A stretch of 64,000 nt of DNA from Bacteroidota bacterium (lineage in GTDB: Bacteria > Bacteroidota > Bacteroidia > Chitinophagales > Chitinophagaceae), in contig VGFP01000001.1 of NCBI GenBank assembly GCA_016868855.1, positions 434,001-498,000 on the forward strand, written 5' to 3'. Each line of letters opens with the position of its first letter. The stretch's first letter is position 1. Made by a program: the position numbers and the translations under genes. Of this stretch, positions 9,450 through 18,800 are shown in pieces. A model generated the notes under the pieces. That model searched no databases. It was given only the letters and a program-made list of their open reading frames with translations, and was not told the origin of the DNA.

Positions 9450-12107
9450 TTACAGATTGGCCAGGCTTTCCTGCAGCAATCGGATCTTTTCCATAGCATC
9501 CGATTGTTTCTTCTTCTCCATGTCCACCACTTCAGGCTTGGCATTTTGCACAAACTTTTCATTGGAGAGTTTCTTTTCAACAGAGGCAAGAAATCCTTTG
9601 TAATAATTCATCTCATCTTCCAATTGTTTTCTTTGTGCCGATGTATCAATGGCCTGATTCGAAGTGATGAAAAACTTATCTCCGCCAATCACCAATTGTA
9701 TAGAACCAACTACTGCCTCAGTGGTGAATTCGAAAGATGCTGCATTCACTTGCTTGCAAAGCAATTCTTTGATGGCATTCCATTGTTGCTGCTCCTTGGA
9801 TTGGCAATTCAGTTGAATGGCTTCCTTGTTTTTGATATTTGATTTGATACGGGCATCTCTGATAGCAGATATAGCCTCTTTCAATTGTTCACCGTTTTGA
9901 AGTATTGAATGACTGATCTGTTGACTTCTATATGATTGGTCGATTTGTTTCACACAAATATCGACTGGCTGATCTTTTAGCAAGTGATACATTTCTTCCG
10001 TAACGAAAGGCATGAATGGATGCAATCTCTCAAGCAGTATTTCAAAAAATGAGATAGCTTTTTCAATATGCCGCTGATCCATTGGCTTTTCAAAACCCGG
10101 CTTGATCCACTCCAAATACCAACTGCAATAATCGTCCCATATCAGTGAGTAGAGTGTTTTGAGTGCCTCACTCAATTTGAACTGATCCATCAGTTGATCT
10201 ACCTCCTGCAAAGCCTGATGCAGGCGTGACTCAAACCATTCATGTGGCCAGTCATTTGATAAAGTTGCTTCGTCAGCTGTGAGATTTGATTTGGATTTTT
10301 CTTTCCAAAGCTGAATCAACTTGAGTGCATTCCAGATTTTATTGATGAAATTTCTTCCTTGTTCATTGGATGCTTTGTCCCACAATAAATCATTTCCGGC
10401 AGGTGATGCAATCAAAATACCAAAGCGAACTGCATCTGCTCCAATCTCGTCGATCATTTCCAATAGATCGGGTGAATTCCCCAACTGCTTCGACATTTTT
10501 CTACCAAGGTTATCACGAACGATGCCGGTAAAATAAACATCCTTGAAAGGCTTCTCGCCGATGAACTCATATCCAGCAATGATCATGCGTGCTACCCAGA
10601 AGAAAATAATCTCAGGTGCTGTAACGAGTGTTTGTGTAGGATAATAATACTTCACATCCTTGTTACCCGGATTGGAGAGTCCCTTGAAAACCTCAAAAGG
10701 CCAGAGCCATGATGAGAACCAGGTATCCTGACAATCCTCGTCTTGCTTCAAGGTTGGATTTGATATGTTGAATTGATCAGTGAATTTTCTTTTGGCATCT
10801 TCCTCATTCATCGCAACTACAAATCTTCCCTGATCGTCGTACCATGCAGGAATCTGATGTCCCCACCAAAGTTGTCTAGAGATGCACCAATCTTTGATGT
10901 TTTCCATCCAGTGCCTGTAAAGATTTTTAAATTTCGCAGGATGAAAATCAATCTCACCATCGTTGACCGCGTGCAATGCAGGAGCAGAAATCTTCTTCAT
11001 GTCTACCCACCACTGCAAAGAGAGACGGGGCTCTACAACCACATCTGTTCTCTCTGAAAATCCCACCTGATGTATATACTCTTCAATCTTATCTACATGT
11101 CCCTTTTGCTGAAGCATGTCAACAATTTCTTTTCTGGCCTCAAAGCGATCTTTACCAACCAATAATTGTGCATCAGCATTCAGTGTTCCGTCTTCATTCA
11201 GTATTTCATGTACTTCGAGTCCATGTTTAGAGCCGATTTGATAATCGTTCATATCATGTGCAGGAGTGATTTTCAATGCGCCCGTTCCAAAATCCATCGC
11301 GACATACTCATCGCCGATGATAGGAATTTTCCTGTTGATCAACGGCACCAATGCATAGGATCCGATCAGGTGTTTGAAACGTTCATCATTTGGATGCACA
11401 GCAATGGCAGCATCTCCCAAAATGGTTTCGGGTCTTACGGTTGCAATGGTGATGGAATTTTTTTCCAATGGAAGTGGTGAACCAACTGTATCGGCAAGCT
11501 GGTATTTGAGGTGATAGAGCTTACCCTGCACCTCTTTGAAGATCACTTCTTCATCGCTCAATGCAGTTTTAGCGCGTGGATCCCAATTGATCATTCTTTT
11601 GCCGCGGTAGATATATCCTTTTTCGTAGAGTGTATTGAAAACCTGGATGACAGATCTATAGTACTCCGGATCCATCGTAAAACTGGTCCTGTTCCAATCG
11701 AGCGAGCACCCGAGTTTCTTCAACTGCTGCAGGATGATTCCACCGTATTTTTCTTTCCATTCCCATGCATACTTCAAAAATTCATCACGGCTCAAACTCG
11801 CTTTCTGAATGCCGCGCTCTCTGAGCATTTGAACAACTTTTGCCTCTGTGGCGATGGACGCATGATCGGTTCCAGGAACCCAGCAGGCATTTTTTCCCAT
11901 CATCCTGGCACGACGAACCAGAATATCTTGGATGGTATTGTTGAGACAGTGTCCCATGTGCAAAATACCGGTAACATTGGGTGGAGGGATAACGACAGTA
12001 TATGGCTCACGCTCGTCGGGTGTGCTTTCAAAATATTTTTTATCCAACCAGTGATGGTACCACTTGGCTTCAGCGGATTTGAAGTCAAAATTCTTGGACA
12101 TCTCCAT
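9450..12107 (-). CDS. valS: Valyl-tRNA synthetase
   Basis: Charges tRNA-Val and edits misactivated threonine. Class I motifs are clear: HIGH as HMGH in PPPNVTGILHMGHC, KMSK as RKMSKQLGNSP, a CP1 editing domain between them, and a C-terminal coiled coil (RKQLEDEMNYYKGFLASVEKKL) as in ValS. The frame extends to 12191, but the extra 28 residues are basic and unlike the family, and a TACCTTTA (-7-like) element lies in that stretch near 12135; ATG 12107 (MEMSKNFDFKSAEAKWYHHW) is chosen, with ATG 12101 as alternative. Length 885 aa is usual. Both valine tRNAs of this window lie within 6 kb upstream on the map. Confidence 0.96.
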   Translation of the reverse strand: MEMSKNFDFKSAEAKWYHHWLDKKYFESTPDEREPYTVVIPPPNVTGILHMGHCLNNTIQDILVRRARMMGKNACWVPGTDHASIATEAKVVQMLRERGIQKASLSRDEFLKYAWEWKEKYGGIILQQLKKLGCSLDWNRTSFTMDPEYYRSVIQVFNTLYEKGYIYRGKRMINWDPRAKTALSDEEVIFKEVQGKLYHLKYQLADTVGSPLPLEKNSITIATVRPETILGDAAIAVHPNDERFKHLIGSYALVPLINRKIPIIGDEYVAMDFGTGALKITPAHDMNDYQIGSKHGLEVHEILNEDGTLNADAQLLVGKDRFEARKEIVDMLQQKGHVDKIEEYIHQVGFSERTDVVVEPRLSLQWWVDMKKISAPALHAVNDGEIDFHPAKFKNLYRHWMENIKDWCISRQLWWGHQIPAWYDDQGRFVVAMNEEDAKRKFTDQFNISNPTLKQDEDCQDTWFSSWLWPFEVFKGLSNPGNKDVKYYYPTQTLVTAPEIIFFWVARMIIAGYEFIGEKPFKDVYFTGIVRDNLGRKMSKQLGNSPDLLEMIDEIGADAVRFGILIASPAGNDLLWDKASNEQGRNFINKIWNALKLIQLWKEKSKSNLTADEATLSNDWPHEWFESRLHQALQEVDQLMDQFKLSEALKTLYSLIWDDYCSWYLEWIKPGFEKPMDQRHIEKAISFFEILLERLHPFMPFVTEEMYHLLKDQPVDICVKQIDQSYRSQQISHSILQNGEQLKEAISAIRDARIKSNIKNKEAIQLNCQSKEQQQWNAIKELLCKQVNAASFEFTTEAVVGSIQLVIGGDKFFITSNQAIDTSAQRKQLEDEMNYYKGFLASVEKKLSNEKFVQNAKPEVVDMEKKKQSDAMEKIRLLQESLANL

Positions 12108-12257
12108 GAGTGGGCGCGATTTGGGGCGTAAAGGTAACAATAAAATCTTGGTCCTCAGAGGATTACCACCCAATCGAATGAGCTCCATCATTTTATTGGT
12201 TGCTGTGAAGAATGAAATTGGATTTTCAAAATAAATAAATGAAAATCAGATTATTAT

Positions 12258-12692
12258 ATGAAGAAACCACAACAGCAAAACAGGTATGGCATTTGGATTG
12301 ATAAAAAACAGGCTACCATCATCAAGGTCACGCCAGATGGCAAGAAAGATTATATCAAGGTTAAGTCGCATGTTCCCTTCATGGAAAGATTTCGGGGGGA
12401 GTCGACTGCCAAAACGGGACTCTTTGGCACCACGCTTTCTCGTGAGAAACAAATCCAAGGCAAACAGAATAATTCGGTTCATCATTTCATCAAAGAGGTA
12501 GTATCCAACCTCGATCATGCGAATGCTATTTTGATACTCGGATCGGGAGACACCAGGTTTGAACTGCAAAATGCCATTCACAAGAGCAAATCCATGAATG
12601 GCGTCTGGGTAGAGAACAGGGCGAGCCAGAAGTTACCCATCCGCTCCATAGAATCAGAAATGGAGAAGCATTTCAACTTGCATTTCAAATAA
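12258..12692 (+). CDS. Small uncharacterised protein, possible eRF1-domain-like (baeRF-type) protein
   Basis: A basic, soluble 144-residue protein without signal peptide or membrane segment. The N terminus GIWIDKKQATII and the C-terminal half (HHFIKEVVSNLDHANAILI then LGSGDTRFELQNAI) follow the layout of small bacterial proteins related to domain 2 of eukaryotic release factor 1 / archaeal Pelota-like proteins, where an RNase-H-like core carries a conserved GxGxxR/K-E segment. This likeness is from memory of the family and is moderate. Start ATG 12258 lies 66 bases from the divergent valS frame. It stands between translation genes (valS, tRNA-Val, clpS), which would fit a ribosome-linked role, but this is context only. 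Confidence 0.6.
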   Translation: MKKPQQQNRYGIWIDKKQATIIKVTPDGKKDYIKVKSHVPFMERFRGESTAKTGLFGTTLSREKQIQGKQNNSVHHFIKEVVSNLDHANAILILGSGDTRFELQNAIHKSKSMNGVWVENRASQKLPIRSIESEMEKHFNLHFK

Positions 12693-12755
12693 TCATCAAC
12701 AGAACCTCCTTCGAAAAATTTTAGTCACTAATTTTGGACTTCTATTTCTTTGAAG

Positions 12756-14126
12756 GTGTATGCAATTGTAGATATAGAAACAACAGGTGGTAATGCGAGC
12801 ACAGGCAGCATTACTGAAATTGCCATCGTCATCACCGATGGAAAGGAAATCATGCATACCTACAACAGCCTTGTCAATCCACTTCAACCCATCCCTCTTT
12901 TCATTGAGAAGCTTACCGGTATTTCAGATGACATGGTGAAAAACGCACCGGTGTTCGGACAAATAGCACAGGAAGTATTCGAGCTTTTACAGCACAAGAC
13001 ATTTGTGGCACACAATGTCAATTTTGATTTTTCTTTTGTTGCGCATCAGTTGATGCAACATGGACTCACATTGCAGAGCAGAAAATTATGCACTGTTCGG
13101 CTCAGTCGAAAAATATTTCAAAACATGCCCAGTTACAGCTTGGGGAATCTGTGCCGTTCACTTGGCATCTCTATCAAACAAAGGCATCGTGCAATGGGTG
13201 ATGCGCATGCCACTGCAATATTATTTCATCAATTGTTGGAAAACGACAAATACAAACATATCCAACAGATGTTGAAGAAAGGAAGCAAGGACGCCTACCT
13301 TCCCATTCATCTGAACAACGAAGACCTGGATAAAATGCCGAATACACCTGGCATCTACTATTTCCATGATGGAAAGGGCAAAGTCGTATATGTTGGAAAA
13401 GCCAAACGATTGCAAAAAAGAGTCATCAGTCATTTTTCCAACAATTCAACCAGCAAAAGAAAACAGGAATTGATCCGGCTTGTTAATAAAATCAGCTACA
13501 AAGAGTGCGGCAATGAAGTAATGATGAGCATCATGGAAAGCATAGAGATTAAAAAAATTTGGCCACGTTTCAATCGCTCCCAAAAAAAGTTTGAGCACAA
13601 GTTTGGGATCTGCAGCTATGTTGATCAGCGTGGTGTAATGAGGTTGGGCATCGTCAAGAAAAAAAAGAGCATCATCACCCATCATACTTTTCCACTGCAG
13701 AACGATGGACTCAACATCATGAATAAACTTGCAAGGGCACACAATCTTTGTCCCAAGATGTGTTTTCTTCAGGATGAAAAAATTGACTGTGTAGGGAAAG
13801 AAGAAAATTTCTGTGAAGGCATTTGTGATGAACAGGAGGGCATCGAAAAGTATAATGAGAAAGTCACACACGCCATACATGCATTAAATAATTTCAATCC
13901 ATCTATGGCCATCTTCGGACAAGGAAGAAATGAAAAAGAATTTTCATGTGTAATGCTCGATAAAAATGATTTTCTGGCACTGGGTTTTGTTCCTGTTCAT
14001 GCCATAAAATGGAAAAAAGATAAATTGAAAAGAAGTCTAGAGCCTGCAGCGATCAATGAATTCATCCGCTCCTTGGTGCTCTCAGCGGCTGAATCCGACC
14101 CAGAAATGACAGTGGAGTTTGATTAG
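12756..14126 (+). CDS. DEDDh 3'-5' exonuclease fused to GIY-YIG endonuclease domain
   Basis: Residues 1 to about 170 form a DnaQ-like exonuclease with all DEDDh motifs: VDIETTG (Exo I), HNVNFDFSFV (Exo II) and HRAMGDAHAT (Exo III, HxxxxD). Residues about 190-290 form a UvrC/Cho-type GIY-YIG nuclease: PNTPGIYYF, VVYVGKAKRLQKRV with the catalytic Arg, and IMESIEIKKIWPRFN with the metal-binding Glu and the terminal Asn. The last 170 residues contain a few Cys (NLCPKMCF, ENFCEGICDE) but no UVR, RNase-H-like or HhH region of UvrC. The architecture is known in several phyla and is thought to act in DNA repair as a Cho-like nuclease. The start is GTG 12756 by family match (MYAIVDIETTGG); TTG 12750 is the alternative. 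Its stop overlaps the convergent clpS stop by 4 bases. Confidence 0.85.
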   Translation: MYAIVDIETTGGNASTGSITEIAIVITDGKEIMHTYNSLVNPLQPIPLFIEKLTGISDDMVKNAPVFGQIAQEVFELLQHKTFVAHNVNFDFSFVAHQLMQHGLTLQSRKLCTVRLSRKIFQNMPSYSLGNLCRSLGISIKQRHRAMGDAHATAILFHQLLENDKYKHIQQMLKKGSKDAYLPIHLNNEDLDKMPNTPGIYYFHDGKGKVVYVGKAKRLQKRVISHFSNNSTSKRKQELIRLVNKISYKECGNEVMMSIMESIEIKKIWPRFNRSQKKFEHKFGICSYVDQRGVMRLGIVKKKKSIITHHTFPLQNDGLNIMNKLARAHNLCPKMCFLQDEKIDCVGKEENFCEGICDEQEGIEKYNEKVTHAIHALNNFNPSMAIFGQGRNEKEFSCVMLDKNDFLALGFVPVHAIKWKKDKLKRSLEPAAINEFIRSLVLSAAESDPEMTVEFD

Positions 14127-14413
14127 GATTTTATCTCTTCAACAGTAGCCCCAATCCCTCTTTCTACAATGGCTTCACACATGGTTTTGAGCTCTTCGTA
14201 AGAACCTCTCTTCACATCTGTTTTCCCTTTGTAATGAATAAGAATGGCGCACTGTTCGGCCTGTTCAGGCTCATGTTTGCACACTTCAATGAGTGTTTTG
14301 ATTACCCAGTCAAACGTGTTGACATCGTCGTTCCAAACGATGAGTGCATAGCGAGCGCTGTCGAGCACTTCGACTTCCAATTCTTCCTGATACAGTGGAT
14401 TGTTCAGTGGCAT
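14123..14413 (-). CDS. clpS: ATP-dependent Clp protease adaptor ClpS
   Basis: ClpS delivers N-degron substrates to a Clp ATPase. The 96-residue protein has the core motif IVWNDDVNTFDWVI (family YNDDxNTxxxVI), the conserved HYKGKTDVKRGSYEE region with the Lys/Arg-Gly turn, and the C-terminal AIVERGIGATVE. The open frame begins at an ATG at 14437, but that ATG is within the acceptor stem of tRNA-Val, so ATG 14413 (MPLNNPLYQEELEVEV) is the start. It follows the tRNA by 16 bases on the same strand and probably shares its transcript. The window's only Clp ATPase is ClpC at 49698-52232. Confidence 0.93.
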   Translation of the reverse strand: MPLNNPLYQEELEVEVLDSARYALIVWNDDVNTFDWVIKTLIEVCKHEPEQAEQCAILIHYKGKTDVKRGSYEELKTMCEAIVERGIGATVEEIKS

Positions 14414-14429
14414 GTTTGGTGGGTGGATG

Positions 14430-14504
14430 TGGAACATACTGGACTCGAACCAGTGACCCCTACTCTGTCAAAGTAATGCTCTAAACCAACTGAGCTAATG
14501 TTCC
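14430..14504 (-). tRNA. tRNA-Val(GAC)
   Basis: A cloverleaf folds on the minus strand: acceptor GGAACAT with ATGTTCC and discriminator A, D arm GCTC...GAGC, anticodon arm TTACT-TTGACAG-AGTAG with anticodon GAC (34-36), and T arm ACTGG-TTCGAGT-CCAGT. CCA is not encoded. GAC reads GTC and GTT codons. Confidence 0.93.
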
Positions 14505-14513
14505 TAGGTGGCG

Positions 14514-14546
14514 CAAAGGTAATCATTCAAGGAATGATTCAAAACA
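14514..14546 (-). promoter_or_regulatory. Promoter of tRNA-Val(GAC)-clpS
   Basis: On the minus strand TACCTTTG (14521-14514) matches TAnnTTTG exactly and lies 9 bases before the tRNA 5' end; a TTTTG about 18 bases further upstream fits the -33 element. It is the only visible promoter for the tRNA and for clpS behind it. Confidence 0.65.
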
Positions 14547-15708
14547 ATGGCCATTTGAAAGATGATGTTAAATATATTTTTTTGCCTTCCGCTGAAGATT
14601 TACGGGCTGCTTCGATGATTTCCAAGACATGCAGTGCGTGTTCAACATTTATCTTGGGATTGGTATTGTTCACCAGAGATTCTGCAACCTTGGTTGCACC
14701 TTCCTGCCATTGATAGCCACCTGTTTCAGCTACATATAATTTAGCCTGGTTTTCCCATGAGTCATCCAGATAAACGCCATTGGTTTCCCAATCATATCCA
14801 ATCAACCGCATATTGGCTTTGTCGCCAAATATTTGAATCGAATGCAACTGTTGACCCTTCGCTTCATGTCCGTGTGGGTCAAAATAATTGAATCCGCACA
14901 TAATGTGGCTGATGATGCCTTTGCCATGATCCAGCAGCAGGTGTGCATTGTCTTCTGCTTCAACTTTTACTGTTCCTCTGTTATCGATTTCACGGGTTGG
15001 ATTCACAATGCTTGTCATTGCCATGATGGATTGGGCGGGTCCCAACAATGCCGTAAGAGTTGCAATATTATAAACGCCCAGATCAGGCATGCTGCCACCT
15101 CCTTTTTCATAAAAGAAAGCAGACCATGTGGGTCCAGTGTGACCATATTGCCCATGTGCACTTGCAATTCTTCCCAGTTTTCCTTCCTGGATCATTTTGT
15201 TCATGAATGCGAATTGCGGAGAATTCACAACTGCAGGGGCGCCCCATAGTTTGAGTTTTTTTGATTTCGCCAATGCAAGCAGTGCCTTTCCTTCAGCATA
15301 TGTATTGGCCATGGGTTTTTCACTCCAAACATGTTTACCCGCTTGCAATGCTTTTTTGTTGAGCTCGCCATGCACCTGCATATCTGTTAGGGTAACCATC
15401 ATATCAAAGGCAACACCATTCAACAGTGAGTCGATATTATTATATGTTTCAGCATTGAGTTGATATTGTTTTTTTTGTTCGAGTGTTCGTTCGTATTTAA
15501 TATCACACAATGCAACAATTTCAACCAAATTGGATGATTGAAGATGTGGTATGTAGCGGTTGCTCACGCTGCCACAACCGATGATGGCCATGCGCAATTT
15601 GGATATTTTTTGTTCCTCTGCATGGATCTCGAGTGCGTTCAACAACAAGGCAGCACCTGTTGAAGCAGCGTATTGAATAAAAGTTTTGCGGGACAAATGT
15701 TGGTCCAT
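14539..15708 (-). CDS. Gfo/Idh/MocA-family oxidoreductase with export signal
   Basis: A 389-residue NAD(P)-binding sugar-type dehydrogenase. The Rossmann fold starts at about residue 40 (MAIIGCGSVSNRYIPHL), the family motif EKP is at SEKPMANTYAEGKALL, and the C-terminal alpha/beta domain holds GGGSMPDLGVYNIATL with the conserved Asp and a His-rich turn. Before it is an N-terminal extension LSRKTFIQYAASTGAALLL that looks like a Tat signal but has Arg-Lys in place of twin Arg; such exported Gfo/Idh/MocA proteins are common in Bacteroidota. The substrate is not predictable. The promoter of tRNA-Val(GAC) overlaps the 3' end of the gene. Confidence 0.85.
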   Translation of the reverse strand: MDQHLSRKTFIQYAASTGAALLLNALEIHAEEQKISKLRMAIIGCGSVSNRYIPHLQSSNLVEIVALCDIKYERTLEQKKQYQLNAETYNNIDSLLNGVAFDMMVTLTDMQVHGELNKKALQAGKHVWSEKPMANTYAEGKALLALAKSKKLKLWGAPAVVNSPQFAFMNKMIQEGKLGRIASAHGQYGHTGPTWSAFFYEKGGGSMPDLGVYNIATLTALLGPAQSIMAMTSIVNPTREIDNRGTVKVEAEDNAHLLLDHGKGIISHIMCGFNYFDPHGHEAKGQQLHSIQIFGDKANMRLIGYDWETNGVYLDDSWENQAKLYVAETGGYQWQEGATKVAESLVNNTNPKINVEHALHVLEIIEAARKSSAEGKKIYLTSSFKWPLF

Positions 15709-15751
15709 AAATCAGGGTTTGATCCTCAATTTACAAAACTGTGTTTATGGC

Positions 15752-15781
15752 TTGGAAATAATCTGAAAAAACTTATATTTG
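15752..15781 (+). promoter_or_regulatory. Promoter of tRNA-Val(TAC)
   Basis: TATATTTG at 15774-15781 is an exact TAnnTTTG element ending 10 bases before the tRNA; TTG at 15752-15754 is 19 bases upstream of it, the usual spacing for a Bacteroidota -33 element. Confidence 0.7.
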
Positions 15782-15791
15782 CAACCCCAAA

Positions 15792-15866
15792 GGGAGTTTA
15801 GCTCAGCTGGTTTAGAGCATCTGCCTTACAAGCAGAGGGTCGGCGGTTCGATCCCGTCAACTCCCA
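15792..15866 (+). tRNA. tRNA-Val(TAC)
   Basis: Cloverleaf: acceptor GGGAGTT/AACTCCC plus discriminator A, D arm GCTC...GAGC, anticodon arm TCTGC-CTTACAA-GCAGA with anticodon TAC (Val, GTA and wobble), T arm GGCGG-TTCGATC-CCGTC with one G-T pair. CCA is not encoded. Confidence 0.95.
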
Positions 15867-15869
15867 CAG

Positions 15870-15897
15870 AAGGTCACTGAAAAGTGGCCTTTTTTAT
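15870..15897 (+). terminator. Terminator after tRNA-Val(TAC)
   Basis: Hairpin AAGGTCACT-GAAA-AGTGGCCTT (one G-T pair) followed by a T-run. It lies two bases before the stop of the convergent PKD gene and may serve that gene too. Confidence 0.75.
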
Positions 15898-15898
15898 T

Positions 15899-18800
15899 TT
15901 ACCTCATCATCGTTACATACCCTACAATTTCCTTTCGACCTGATTTGGGATAAACTACATAATAATATGTACCAGCGGGCAGATCTACCCCATCCTTTTT
16001 CCCATCCCATGGGTTATCATATCCGACATTTTTAAATACCATTTTACCGTTGGGTGAATACACCTCTACTATACAATCCGGATAAATTTCAAGATGCTTG
16101 ATGACCCACTTATCATTGATGCCATCGCCATTGGGCGTGAATGTATTGGGGATGAGCGGTTTTCTGAGCACGTTCATCTTCACCTGATCTCTGCTGATGC
16201 AATTTCCTGCACCGGTTACTGTTAGTAGGTACAGAATATCTGACTGCGGACTCTCAATGAATGGTTGAAGTGAATCGATCTGTGATAAATAAGTGGCTGG
16301 CGTCCACTGATAGCGCAGCCGATTACCGGTTGCTGTCGCGTTGATCCTTGTATTTGCATCATCCAAAGCAAATATCTCCGGACCCGCATCAATCTTAGGA
16401 TATGCATGCACTGTGATTGCTCTTTTAAGTGTATCAGAAAAACATCCCACATCAGTACGTGCATAAAAAATCAAGTTATAGATATTGGGTGACTTGTAAT
16501 TGTGTGTGGGGTTTTTAGAATTACTTCCAGTGCTGTCACCAAAATTCCAATACCATGCATTGATCGGTTTCACTATTCCATCTGACTTGTCAACAAAAGA
16601 AATGGCTGTCCCGATACAAACAGAATCCAAACCCTCTATTACAGCTTTGGGTTGAGGAAAAACATTCACCAATGATTGTATAAGAGAGTCCCTGCATTTA
16701 TTTATGCTTGTTACAATCAACTTCACATTGTATGCGCCCAATTGTTTGTAAAAATGAACAGGATTGACTTCGCTACTTGTTATTGTATCCTTGGCATTCC
16801 CAAAATTCCATTTGTATGCCAGTGAGGATGCTGTTCCATCTGCAATACTGGTTTTGTTGAGAAACAAAGCCTTTCCTTCTGGCAAACAGACTATTGGTAA
16901 ATCAAACTTCACCTGAGGCAATGGATGTACATTGACGGGAATAATTTTGGGGATGCTTACACATCCATTATCAGTGCTCACCACCAGCGCAACTTCATAG
17001 CTGGCACTCGCATCGAAAACATGGTTAAATGGATTTTCAAGGTTTTGAATTACTTTATCCTTGCCATCGCCAAAGTCCCACTCCCATTTCACCAACTTAC
17101 CAACCAATGGCTTTGACAATGTATTGAATGCAATGTCATTTTTCTCACATGTGATGTCACTGAACTTGAAATCAGCAATGGGTTGTGGCCATATAACTTG
17201 CTGCCTTGATGCAGAATCTCGACAACCAGATTGTGCAACATATAAATAGTTGACTTTGACCGTATCAGCACTGCCAACAAGACTTGGATCAAACAAACCC
17301 GTTGATGATACTCCTCTACCGTCAAATGAAAAAATACCGGGAACATTTGGATCAAATTTAGCTTGGGTGATTTGTCTGGCTGTTCCATCTAGACAAATTC
17401 CAGGCAATGAGTCAAATTGAACCTTCGGACTCGCCAAGAGATTTACTTCAGCAGAAAATGTTTTACTGCATGAAAATGCAGATCCTGAATATGCCCTCAA
17501 TGTTATTTTGTATTTTTTGTCAGCCGGCAATTGGAATGAATTGTATCTGAACGCGTACTGCTTTCCAATGAAAGGTGTCTCATCAATATAATTCTTCGAG
17601 GTATCTGTCTCATCCCAATAAACAACCAGTCTGGTAACATCTCCAAAATCTACCGTCGATCGATTGACGATGCGAACAGAATCATTGCTGCAGAGTTGAG
17701 TAGATGCATTTACTTCAAAGAAAGGAATAGGATTAGCACCATTAACCGTAAATGTTCTTGCAACAGAGTCTATGCACCCATTGGAGGTAACGATGAGTTT
17801 TACTTTGTAATACCCCGTATCGTTGTACTTGATCTTGGGATCCTTCTCAGTTGTATTTTCAGACTTGAAACTAGGTCCATTTTTGATTGGCACTTCCCCA
17901 TAATTGAAATACCATTGGTAAGAAAATTGTTTATTCCCATCCGGAGAAGATGTCGTGTCTTTGAATTGTGCGAACGCATCATTCAAGCACACTTCTGGAA
18001 CGACAAAACCTGGCACTGGATTGGGATTGACCACCAATGCAGAAATACTAAAAGTATCACTCACACATCCCGTTGAAGATTCTGCAACCAACTTAACCTT
18101 TTTGGGTCCATATGTATTGTATATCAAGCTATGTGACGAAGAAGCAGTATCCTGAATAAAAGTTCTGCTTGTATCAAAATCCCACCGCCATTTGACAATT
18201 GAACCTGTATCGATCTTCGATGCATCATCAAATTGAATGGTCTTATCAATACACTTGATATCCTGTACCTTGTATGAAGACTTGGGCTTTGAACTCAGCT
18301 TGACCACTTTCACACTGTCATCTGAAAAGCAACCCCTCACAGAAGCGATCTTGAGTTTCACATTGTAGTCGACTGCTTTAGGAAGTTTGACCTTTGGCTC
18401 TATTTGCTTGTTGGTATCCAGCTTTTCGCCGTTTGCAAAATCCCATACCCATCTCACAGCTGCAGATGAGTCAGCCTTGAAAACCACACTGTCACCACTA
18501 CAGCCATTGGTGGAAAAATTAAAATTGGCAAATGGATGATCAATTAAAAGCCTGATACTGTCTTTAGCTGTCCCACAAGATGAAGTGGTTGCAGTAAGCA
18601 CATACATGCCAGTATCCTTTACAGAAAAATTCTTAACCGAAATAACTGAGTCCGAGCCAGTAAAATTATTAGGACCTACCCAAGCAAAATCTTTAGCCTC
18701 TTCCACTTGAGCACGGATTTTAGGATTTGTGCTGTAACAGATTGTATCTTTTTCCAACAAATAGACTCCTGGCTTTAATTCGTTTGTAAATAATACGGTA

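Noticed and set aside
14414-14437. Extended clpS start at 14437
   Set aside because: The ATG lies in the acceptor stem of tRNA-Val, and the residues added are not conserved in ClpS.
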